Part shown: piece after piece, positions 55,390-64,000 of the stretch
Layout: every line of letters begins with the position of its first letter
How positions within the stretch are numbered: the first letter of the stretch is position 1
Source: Zopfochytrium polystomum
Taxonomy: Eukaryota > Chytridiomycota > Chytridiomycetes > Chytridiales > Chytridiaceae
Assembly: GCA_025765615.1 (NCBI GenBank)
Contig: JAIVFJ010000007.1
Coordinates: forward strand, 496,001-560,000
Length of the DNA: 64,000 nt
Direction of reading: 5' to 3'
Made by a program: the position numbers and the translations under genes
Notes under the pieces: model-generated
The model's database searches: none
What the model was told of the DNA's origin: nothing
Seen by the model: only the letters and a program-made list of their open reading frames with translations

Positions 55390-56075
55390 ATGTGCGGAAA
55401 ATGGGGGTAAAGATATCAAATGCGATATGTGCCACAAGTCTGCCAGAACGGGGACGTCGATATCGACCAAAGACTAGAGAGTATTTGTTGAAAACACAAC
55501 AGCAAAAACGGGCCTGGCTCCTTCAACTATACGAAAAGGAGCCGATCCTCCATGTGGGCGAGGCGCTGCAGCGATTCCAGGAGCGGTTCGGGATTCTCAT
55601 AAGCGTCTCAGTCTGTCTGCTGGATCTTGCACAAGAGTGGCCCTCACATGGAAAGTTTTGGAGAGGCAGGCAATTTCGATCAACATTGTCGAAATCGCTC
55701 GATTTTGTCAAGAGCTGACGGAGTTTCCATGGGCTCTCACAAATCTTGTGTTTCTTGATGAATGCAGTTTTGGCAACCAGGATATGTTGAGATGGCGTGG
55801 TTACCAACGTCTTGTGCAATGTGGCGAATTTGTCCGCAAGCCTCGCGTTTCAGTTCTTCGCATTGTTGGACTCGGACGGCCTGGTTGATGCCTGTGTCAC
55901 CGAAGGAGCCTTTATGCAACTTCCCAGAGTGCCTTGCCGAAGTCGCAAAAAAAAAAACAAATTGGTTCACCGGTATTTCCATGGCGGTTATTCAGGTTCT
56001 GTGCATTCGGCTGCATCATTCGGTGTCCTTGTTCATTTCTGTGGTTTGCGCTGTCCAACTAGGGGTGGAGTAGCG
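55390..56075 (+). mobile_element. Degenerate Tc1/mariner-type (DDE_3) transposase
   Basis: Coding-like text in shifting frames: a helix-turn-helix part (REYLLKTQQQKRAWLLQLYE, HVGEALQRFQERFGILISVS), LTWKVLERQAISINIVEIAR, then the catalytic-core start NLVFLDECSFGNQDMLRWRG (second-Asp motif F-x-D-E) followed by RKPRVSVLRIVGLDG-like sequence and HFCGL. This order is that of Tc1/mariner transposases. Several frame shifts; no terminal inverted repeats identified. Inactive. Confidence 0.6.
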
Positions 56076-56534
56076 TAAACCTTGCTCAACAGTCTCTCTC
56101 TATATCTGGATCTGACCTTTTACTCTGCTGCTTTTTCATTTACCCATCTTCCTTATTTGGGTCGCGACGACAGCCGACGCCTTCGGATTTTCCTTTCTTT
56201 CTCTCCTCCCTATGCACCTGTCTTTCCCGACGGACTGCTGCAGCGGCAACCCCTTTTCCATTACATCTCTTTCTTTATCCCTTTCTCTCTCTTCCCCTCT
56301 CTTTCTCATTCCCGGGTTGGAATCTGATTTGAACTTCCATTGTCTCAGTTCTATTGACCCGAGAAACCTTGCCGCCCGACTGCAACCAAGTCCAGCATAA
56401 TTCAGTCAACACAGCCCCCACGTTTTCAGGGAAGCAGCGACACTCGAAAACACAATCGACCCATCATCACTCGGTCAATAATCACAATCAGTATTCAGGC
56501 TGGCACACACTACACGCGCATACGCGCGCACCAA

Positions 56535-56590
56535 CACACACTCACCAACTCACTCACTCACTCACTCACTCACTCACTCACTCACACTCG
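56535..56590. repeat. (CACT)n microsatellite
   Basis: About a dozen tandem CACT units, preceded by ACACGCGCAT repeats. Confidence 0.8.
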
Positions 56591-57022
56591 CACTCACTCT
56601 CCCACCCGCAAGAGGTCAGCAACCCATCAGTCGACGGCAGAGTATTTTTAACGCCCTGAAAGAGCAATGGGCCACATCTTCCAATAGATCCGTTCGTTTT
56701 TGAAGCCGATGGGCGTCACGAAACCCTCACCCGGCCAGGGGAAAAGGTACGAAGAAAGGAGGAAGCAGAGGAAAGGGAGGAACCGTCCAGACTGTTTCGA
56801 TCGATGGGCCACCAACCCACTTTTCGTGGTGGAAGGGTAGTCCAGTGTGTGTTTCGACAGGTGGCCCGCCCCTAAATCGGCTAGATTTCGAAATTGCTCA
56901 GCCTCCATTTCGGCTGCTGCGACCGCGTCGTCAGCCTGGTCTTGCAGCAGAAGAATTTTCAGGCCATATGGACTGGGATGCTCTTCTTCTTATTCTGAAC
57001 CTTCTCTTCTTTTTCTTCTTAC

Positions 57023-57052
<30 letters not shown>
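57023..57052. repeat. (GT)n microsatellite
   Basis: About 15 GT units followed by a G/T-rich, GGGGTGGGGGGGTGGGTGG stretch (57090-57120). Confidence 0.8.
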
Positions 57053-57055
<3 letters not shown>

Positions 57056-57291
57056 CGTGTGGGTGAGCGAGAGCGTGTGAGGGTGAGCGTGGTGGGGGGT
57101 GGGGGGGTGGGTGGTCGGGTGAGTGGTGACACCATTATAAAAGTGATGTGCGCCGCTGCGACAAAGCGTCGTCAATCGTCATTGGAGGATTGCGGGCGGG
57201 TGGGCGGGCGGGCGTTGACGCACGACACGAGCGTTCTTGAATTTCCCCGCCGGCCCCCCCCCCCACACCAACACGCGTTTTTGGCTTCGTA

Positions 57292-57545
57292 TGTCTGCCT
57301 GTCTGTCTGCCTGCCTCAGGCGCCTCCCTGTCTGCCTGCCTGTCTGCCTGTCTGCCTGTCTGCCTGCCTGCCTGCCTGCCTGCTTCCTTGCTTACTTGCT
57401 TGGGACAATCACCACACCAACAAAAACTATCTTTGTTTTGCCCCACACACACACTCGTTCGTCGCACGCCCTCCTCGCACACCCGCGCAAGCCAGCTTGC
57501 TTGCTTGCTTGCTTGCCTGCTTGCCTGCTTGCCTGCTTGCCTGTG
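57292..57545. repeat. CTGC/CTGT then CTTG tetranucleotide ladder
   Basis: Tandem CTGC and CTGT units (57292-57385) shift into CTTG units (57385-57400 and 57492-57540), interrupted by a 90-bp unique segment. Translations here are Cys/Leu/Ala repeats and not credible genes. Confidence 0.75.
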
Positions 57546-57586
57546 CTCTTGGCGCCGTCTTTCGTCGCCGCGCGCCAGTCGCCCAG

Positions 57587-58894
57587 ATGCCCCTGACGCC
57601 CTCCTCCCAGCAGTTGCGGCGGTCGTCGTCCGAGGACGGGCTGGGGCTTCGCCCCCACAAGCATCGAGAACAAGCCGCCGCCAATGCAGCTCGGGGCACG
57701 GCACTGGCACCGGCGGCGGCGGCAGCTGCTGAGGAAGAAGAAGAAGACGACGAAGGACTGGGGCCAAAAACCAAGCGGCCGTTCGTGCCAACAGACTCTC
57801 CGCCCCACGCATCCCCACCGCCGTCATCGTCATCGTCATCGTCATCGTATCGTCATCGTCATCGCCGAAGCAGCAGATCTCGGGACGCAAACAACAACTC
57901 TTGCCCCTCAATTCGCTCTCGTCGTCGTCAGCATCATCAGCCTCCTCCTCCTCTGCCTCCTCCCCTTTCTCGATGAACTCGCACTTTTCTCCTCAAATCC
58001 ACTCGAACTTACCCCATCGCAACGCGTCTTCCCCACACGACCCGCCGAGCCACACCTTGGCTCAATTTCGCGAAGTGTGTTCGGAGGCTGCGGTCCCCCC
58101 ATCCACCACCCCATCGCCCTCCTCAACTTCGTCGTCTCCATCACCGAGATCCCCTCCCTACCCGGCAGTCCAAGAAGTGCTGCCCGCTTCGTGTCCGCGA
58201 TCCTCCCTCCAGCCTCTGCCCACTTTGCCGACGACGACGATGACTCCGCCGCCGCCGGCTCCGGCTACCCCCCACACACAACAACGACAGCAACAATTTT
58301 CACGTGCGAAGCAGGCGCCATCGCCGCCACCGCCGCCGCTCCCGCCGCTGGCGGCGCCGTCGCCTGCACTCTCGCGCCAACAGCCCCCTCCCGCTGCCGC
58401 CGCCGCCGCCGCCACTGCCACTGCCCCCACCACAGCGCCCACCACCACCACCACCACCACCACCACCACGACCGCGGCAGCCACCATCACCACCCACACG
58501 ACGACTGCCACGACGACCACGACCACCACCACCACGAGGACCACGGGCCGGGCGAGGCCGACCGCACCACACCGCCCGGCCTCCAGTGCGACGGCGGCTG
58601 AAGCGTCGCCAACAACAGCAACAGCAACCGCGACGACGGCGACGGCGACGGCGACTACTTCGCGCACGGCTGCGGGCCTGCGGATGCTGGCGACGATGGC
58701 GGTCGGTGCGGCATCGCTGTGCCTCACCCTGTACGTGTTTTTCGTCTCGTACGCCGTCACGCTGTTCTTTGACTCGGCGCGCGGGTCGGTGCGCCTGATC
58801 AAAGCGTCCGTCGGCGTCGCAGGCAGCGTCGGCTTTGGCGCCGCGCGGAGGGTTCGCAGATTGTACGCGGGCATCGTCGACCCGATGTAAGTAC

Positions 58895-58931
<37 letters not shown>

Positions 58932-59152
58932 TGTGTACACATGCGTGTGGTGTGGTGGCGGGTTGCCCGGTGAGGCTCGGCACTTTGTCGCACTCTGTGC
59001 GCGCGACCTCTCCTCTCGCTCTCCTCTCTCTCTCTCTCTCTCTCCCATTGTTTTTTTTTTGTGGCGATTTCCGTGCCTGCCCCTCCAGCCAACAACCACT
59101 CGGGCCGCAGCAGCAGACACGCAGACAGACAGACAAACAGACCAACCTATGA
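57587..59152 (+). CDS. Low-complexity protein with one C-terminal TM segment
   Basis: Candidate start MPLTPSSQQLRRSSSEDG, then an acidic run AAAEEEEEDDEGLG, a His/Arg/Ser-rich stretch, and after a frame change near 57900 Ser/Pro/Thr-rich text. The best-supported end is GLRMLATMAVGAASLCLTLY, VFFVSYAVTLFFDSARGSVR, LIKASVGVAGSVGFGAARRV, one TM helix with a short amphipathic tail. The apparent stop at 58888-58890 overlaps a GTAAGT donor (CCGAT|GTAAGT). Splicing to 59089 (CCTCCAG acceptor) gives DPIQQPLGPQQQTRRQ and a stop at 59150-59152. The middle can be read as poly-Thr or poly-His in different frames. Function unknown; possibly a tail-anchored protein. Confidence 0.4.
58896..58928. repeat. (GT)n microsatellite in probable intron
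   Basis: About 16 GT units directly after the GTAAGTACGC donor of the preceding gene; a (TC)n run lies at 59022-59044. Confidence 0.75.
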
Positions 59153-59442
59153 GGCCCCTCGTGACAATCACGGGCCAAAGGGAAGAAGCAGGGTGTAGTA
59201 TTAGTAACAACCCTTCCCTTTTTTGTCCGGGGGGGTCCTCTGTTGTTGCTTCTCAGCTCAGCTGCCTCTCTGCCGAAGTCTGACTGGAGGCACTTCCAAC
59301 AACCAACCAAACAAACAACCAACGGCCTCACTCGATTGGCCGCCTTGATTGATTTATTGGACCCCCTTCTTTAACACCGACGGAATCCTTCGCTCACCTC
59401 ATTCCTCCGGTCTCATCTCGTCCCAGTTTGTAATCAACGCGC

Positions 59443-60768
59443 ATGTTATCCTTCCTCCTGGTGTGGCATTGTGCGACATTGAATTTGCCCCCTGGACCAA
59501 CCATTCACACTAATATCCAACCAACCAATCTACCAAAACAGCATCAATCATATCCGCAACAGCAACAACAGCACCAACAACAACAATCATTACAGCAATG
59601 GTTACCGGCAACAACTCAAACAGCAGGGAGAAGCAGCAGCGGCGGAAACACTCCAGAGACTCCCATCATCAACAGCAACAACCACAACCTCAACCACAAC
59701 ATTGGCCACAACAACAATATCAGCAACCTCAAGGGGAACAAGAGCACCAGCAACAGCAGCATCAGATGCGAGTGCGACTACGGCTGTGCCAATACTGACT
59801 CTGGTGGGGGTTTACCGTCAAACGCGGGACCGGCCGCGCCAGCGGAAAGGGACAGGGGCCGGGACAGGGTGCCGATGCCCTCACCAACCTCACCTGTCTT
59901 GCACTCTCCTCCTTCCGAAGTGCCGCCGCCACTGTCGACTCGAGCGTCTCGAGGTTTGCCCCCCTCCGTGTCGGCGTCTCCCTCTCGATCCGGAGCCAGT
60001 GGTGGGCGAGGTCTATCTTCTCCATCATTGTCCGTGCCGCACTCTCCAAAGTCGCCAGAGCTTGCAGACCGCTCGTTTCAGCATCGTGAACGGCCAAACC
60101 AGCTTAAAGGTGCATCTTCCTCTTCGTTCATTCCCTCTTCCCCGCATCCTTCCTTCCACTCCAGCTCCTCTTTCTCGTCGTCTCCTACCATCACCACCTC
60201 TGTCCAACCATCCGGCGCGGACCGTTGGGAGACTGGGGCCCCAGCTTCGTATTTTTTCATCGCACCGCGCGGTGCAGCGCCAGCGACAGGGACGGCAAAG
60301 GCGGCTTCGTTGACTTCCTCGTCGTCTTGGTCGTCGTTCTCTGTGCCTGCAACAGCGGTCTCGTCGCCGGCGCCTTCGCCCGCACGTTCGGCCACTTTTC
60401 CCCTTGAGGGGCCTGGCCCGGCAGTAGGGATGGGGATGTCGTTACCTTCCAAGACGTCAGGCTCAGGCGATGTGTGCGGACCCGACGGATTGCTGATCGG
60501 CGCGCCCAGTGCGGGCGGTGGCGGCCTGAGCTCGAGCGGAACGCGCCGGCGCAGAGCAAAGAGCGACGGCGTCGCGGTGCCGTCCGACTTTGCAAAGGGA
60601 GCTCCCGTCGACCTGCGTCCCCGCCCGCGGGAACTCGGCCAGTTTGAAGCGGCGGGTTCTCCAGTCGTCGTTGTTGCCGCCGCTGTGGCTGCCGAGAACA
60701 GCAGCAGCAGCCGGAGCGGCGACGGGGCTGCTGGTTGTGGTGATCCGCACGTATGGATCGCGCCCTGA
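59443..60768 (+). CDS. Intrinsically disordered Q/N- and S/P-rich hypothetical protein
   Basis: A single 441-codon frame. The N terminus is MLSFLLVWHCATLNLPPGP, followed by a Gln-rich (YPQQQQQHQQQQSLQQ) and Asn-rich (NSNNHNLNHNIGHNNN) region reminiscent of prion-like domains. Then comes a long Ser/Pro/Ala/Gly-rich body (SFHSSSSFSSSP, SVPATAVSSPAPSPA) with RRRRAKSDGV and PRPRELGQF near the end. No folded domain recognised. The consistent length without stops in a GC-rich sequence is only moderate evidence. Could be a transcription or RNA-granule regulator, but that is a guess from composition. Confidence 0.4.
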   Translation: MLSFLLVWHCATLNLPPGPTIHTNIQPTNLPKQHQSYPQQQQQHQQQQSLQQWLPATTQTAGRSSSGGNTPETPIINSNNHNLNHNIGHNNNISNLKGNKSTSNSSIRCECDYGCANTDSGGGLPSNAGPAAPAERDRGRDRVPMPSPTSPVLHSPPSEVPPPLSTRASRGLPPSVSASPSRSGASGGRGLSSPSLSVPHSPKSPELADRSFQHRERPNQLKGASSSSFIPSSPHPSFHSSSSFSSSPTITTSVQPSGADRWETGAPASYFFIAPRGAAPATGTAKAASLTSSSSWSSFSVPATAVSSPAPSPARSATFPLEGPGPAVGMGMSLPSKTSGSGDVCGPDGLLIGAPSAGGGGLSSSGTRRRRAKSDGVAVPSDFAKGAPVDLRPRPRELGQFEAAGSPVVVVAAAVAAENSSSSRSGDGAAGCGDPHVWIAP

Positions 60769-61820
60769 GCGGCGTGGTGTTTGGGGCCGCCATCCGTGAG
60801 GGAACCCTCGTCTTGCAGCAGAGTCGAGGTCGGAGGAGTTCGAGTTGCTGCTCAGTCTCAAAATTTTGTTTTCTTTCCCACAATCCCCCCCCCTTATTCT
60901 TCTTTTCTCGTTGGCGGACGAAAACTGTTCCGCATCTGGTTTGTGCGTGTGCTTTCTCCATTCCTTATTTTTTCCTTTGTTTTTTTCATTTTATTTCATT
61001 TTTTTTCAACCCGCCAAACACCGCCTGGTCTTGTTGCTTGGATCATCTCTCCTTCCCTTCACCCACTCTGTCCACACTTCCCACCCCTCCCTTTCTTGTG
61101 GTCCATCCATCCCCTTTGTTCTCAGTGTTCAACCGAGAACCGAGCGGGTTTCTCGTTTGTTTTCCATTGTTGGTAGCATGCCCATGATACAAAAAGTTCA
61201 AACAGCCCACCCCAAACCCACTTTATACGCCCCCCATTTTCTCTCTGTTATGTTTTAACCACGCCTTGCCCGCCATTTCACTTTCTCTTTTGTTTACGGT
61301 TTGCACGGTTTGCTCTTTGCGACCGACTGGTTTTGTTTTCCTTTTTTTTTTTTTCTGCTTTTTGTTTTTGGTCGGCTGGGTGCTCGCGAGCGCTGCCCCC
61401 CTCCTCTCTTGTTGCCCGAACCGGCCCGGTGCGCTGCTTCTGCTTGGATGCTTTGAGATGGCCCCCCCTCTGCCTCTCTTTCTTCCTCTCGGCGTGCGCT
61501 TGGATGTGGGGTTACCAGTAGGTCCATTTCTGTTTTTCGCATCCGGGCTGGCCGTCTTATTTTACGCATGTTCGTTCGCGCCGCCTGGGCGGAAAGTTGA
61601 GAAAGCGTTGTTTTTGCTAGTGCATTGTATTGGGTCCGTTAAGGTGGCATTTCCCCATCTGTCCGTGACCCCAACGCCCGACCGCCCTTTTTGCTTTCGC
61701 GGGCCAACCCGCCCCGCCCGCGAGGAAAGTGGTTTGCTCCAGTCCAACCGAGAGTTTCACAGCCTCTCTTGTTCGTTGACAAGTAAGCATTAGCGGAATC
61801 AGATTGAGCCAGACGCGATC
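60769..61820. other. Pyrimidine-rich intergenic region
   Basis: Long C/T-rich stretches (60880-61110, 61330-61500) upstream of the AspRS gene. Open frames are Phe/Leu/Pro-rich shadows of the composition. Confidence 0.45.
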
Positions 61821-62139
61821 ATGATACGGATCCTCCTTCGCCGGCAGCTTCGCTCACCGACCGCCGCCGCCGCCGCAGGGCGTTCTCCTCACACGTCACC
61901 CCTCCCGCTACTGCATTTTACGCGTTTCGGCGGCAGCAATTTCTGCTGGTGTTGCAGCACCATCGCCTCGTCGTCATTGTCGACGGCGCTGACGCTCCAG
62001 GCCGGCCTCTGCACCAGCCGACGCCCCTCCCCTCCCTCCTTCTTCTCCTCGTCCGCACATGCCGTGCCCACGCCCGACGGACCCGCACAAGGTCACCACC
62101 ACCACGACAACCCCCGACCATCACCATCCCCGTCGCCAT

Positions 62140-62170
<31 letters not shown>

Positions 62171-64000
62171 CGTCGACCTGTCGTCCTACGCGAACCCGTA
62201 CCGCACCGTCTCATGCGCCGGCGTCACCCGCGCCATGATCGGCACCACCGTCCGCGTCGCCGGCTGGACAGCCTCCCCGCCCCGTAAGATCAACAACGCG
62301 CTTCGCCTTCCTACCCATCCGCGACGAAACCGGCCAGGTCCAGCTCGTCGTACTGACGCCACCGCAGCTCAAGGCCGGCGACGACGGCGACCGACGGCGC
62401 CGGCTGCCGCCGCCCGGCTGCTGCGCCAAACGGTGTTGACTGTGTCGCCAGAGTCGACCGTCTCGGCGATCGGCGTCGTCCGCGAGCGCCCCGGACTTTG
62501 CAAAGCGGCGCGCCGCAGCCAGCGACGCGGGCGCCGCCTCTGCAGACGACGGCGACGCTGGCGCCCTCGAGATCGTCCTCACCGGCCTCGACGTCCTCAA
62601 CCCCGCCGACCCGCTCCCCTTCTACGTGCACCCCGCCGCCGCCGCCGCCTCTGGCGGCAAGCCCGCGCAGCAGCCGACCGACGAGCTCCGCCTCAAGCAC
62701 CGCCACCTCGACCTCCGCCGCCCTCGTCTCCAGCACAACCTCCGCGCCCGCGCCCGCGCCGCGCACGCCGTGCGCCGGCTCCTCGTTGAGCGCCTCGCCT
62801 TCACCGAAGTCGAGACCCCGTACCTCTTCAAATCCACCCCGGAAGGCGCGCGCGAGTTCCTGGTCCCCACCCGCTCCCGCGGACTCTTTTACGCGCTCGC
62901 GCAGTCGCCGCAGCAGTTCAAGCAGGTGCTCGTCTGCGCCGGCGTCGAGCGGTACTTTCAGTTTGCGCGGTGCTTAGAGATGAGAGCCTCGGCGCCGAGA
63001 GGCAGCCTGAGTTTACGCAGATCGATTTGGAGATGGCGTTTGCGGGCCGCGAGGACGTCATGCGGGTGGTGGAGGATGTTGTGAGGGCGGCGTGGAAAGA
63101 GGTAAGGGGAGTCGAGGTGGGTGAGGTGCCGGTCATGACGTATGGCGAGGCGATGGCGAGGTTTGGGTCGGATAAGCCGGATACGAGGTTTGGGGTCGAG
63201 GTGCGCGACGTGACGGGGATTGTTGACGGCGGCGTCCGCGGCGGCTGGTGGCGGTGAGACCGTCGTTGAGGCCGTCGTCGTGCCCGGTGGCGCCGCCGCG
63301 CTTGCTAAGCGCGACCGCGACGCCGTGTTGAAGACCCTTCTCGCCGAGTCGTTCCCGCACTACGGCGGCGCGCTCTCTCCGCGCGACTTTGCCTTTATCT
63401 CGCGCGGGGCCTCAGCCGCCACGGCACTCCGCCGCAGCCGAATCCTGGCCCCCGACGGTGGGAACCAGGACGACGAGGCCGCCGAAGCAGCAGCAACGCG
63501 GCTACTGGACCACCTCGCCGCCGTCGGAGACGACCTGGTCCTCCTCAACCGCCGCACCACCGGCTTCCGCGGCGGCCACACCCCGCTCGGCCGCGCACGC
63601 ACCCTCCTCGCCGCCGCCATGCGCGACCGCGGCGCGTGGGCCCCTGCGGACCCGAACCGCTTCGACTTTCTCTGGGTCGTCGACTTCCCGCTCTTCACGC
63701 CGGCCGTCGCGGACCCCGACGACGACGCCCCACCGCCGACGCAACCGCCGTCACCGGACTCGACCCTCGCCGCCGCCGCAACGGCTCCAACGGCCGGCCC
63801 GCCCCTCGCCGCAACCCACCACCCCTTCACCGCCCCGCACCCCTCCGACCTCCCGCTCCTCCTCTCCCCCTCCGCCACCCCTTACACCGCGCTCACCGCC
63901 CGCGGCCTGCACTACGACCTCGTCCTCAACGGCACCGAGCTCGCCGGCGGCTCCGTCCGCGCGCACAACCCTTCCCTCCAACGCGCCCTCCTCCACGCCC
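61821..64000 (+). CDS. DARS2: Aspartyl-tRNA synthetase, mitochondrial/bacterial type, 3'-truncated, frame-broken
   Basis: The N terminus [20 protein letters not shown] is basic and acid-free, a plausible mitochondrial presequence. The anticodon-binding OB fold: [64 protein letters not shown]. Class II motifs: [40 protein letters not shown] (motif 1), [39 protein letters not shown] (motif 2) and [13 protein letters not shown]. Then [13 protein letters not shown] and the bacterial GAD insertion, [45 protein letters not shown]. Motif 3 lies beyond the window. Frames slip near 62285, 62400, 62490, 62965 and 63245, always resuming correctly, so the gene is probably intact in the organism. Charges tRNA-Asp (and possibly tRNA-Asn) in mitochondria. 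Confidence 0.85.

Noticed and set aside
57292..57545. CRISPR-like array
   Set aside because: The units are 4-base microsatellites without spacers, and the DNA is eukaryotic.
61266..61793. 175-codon Phe/Leu-rich frame upstream of AspRS
   Set aside because: Composition follows the pyrimidine-rich DNA; no start context or domain supports it.

Overview
The window looks like nuclear DNA of a zoosporic (chytrid-type) fungus. The genome is GC-rich with C/G-biased third codon positions. Its genes carry short GT-AG introns of about 45-120 bp. The gene set includes spliceosomal Prp38, a P4-type flippase, a mitochondrial-type AspRS, a kinesin-II motor of the sort used in flagellar transport, an Hv1-like voltage sensor protein, a dCache receptor and a cyclic-nucleotide-binding channel. 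No rRNA, tRNA, CRISPR array or origin was recognised.

Layout: 1-9.2 kb holds the end of a GNAT acetyltransferase, two copies (plus a decayed tail) of an unknown multi-TM protein flanking a divergent alpha/beta-hydrolase / EEP-phosphatase pair, and a DJ-1/PfpI protein. 10.4-20.3 kb is the housekeeping block: kinesin-II and PRP38 divergent from a 94-bp gap, then a P4-ATPase. 20.9-27.7 kb has a leucine-rich protein, a beta-lactamase-fold serine hydrolase and an F-box protein. 29.6-39.8 kb has a disrupted PH-domain protein, a protein with two Hv1-like voltage sensors, and two secreted proteins. 40.5-43.5 kb is a tandem GDSL hydrolase pair. 44.5-56.1 kb has a copia remnant, a CNBD channel, a 4-TM-like protein, a dCache receptor and a Tc1/mariner remnant. 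57-61 kb holds low-complexity proteins and microsatellites. 61.8 kb to the end is a 3'-truncated AspRS.

Several genes that should be essential or are clearly conserved (flippase, AspRS, EEP, PH protein, CNBD channel) carry single-base frame breaks, while others (kinesin, PRP38, beta-lactamase, DJ-1, tandem Hv1, first GDSL) splice into clean frames. I read most breaks as likely indel errors in an unpolished assembly, but some (second GDSL, multi-TM copies, F-box) could be real decay.

The points most worth a second look are: the two-in-one Hv1-like protein, whose first S4 has an Asp where the third Arg should be; the GDSL pair with complementary active-site losses; a Hub1-binding-like motif at the end of Prp38; a CNBD channel without a GYG filter; and the unclassified multi-TM family with its invariant C-terminal tail. 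A sensory and membrane-signalling theme (Hv1, CNBD channel, dCache receptor, flippase, flagellar motor) fits a motile zoospore, but that functional linkage is inference.
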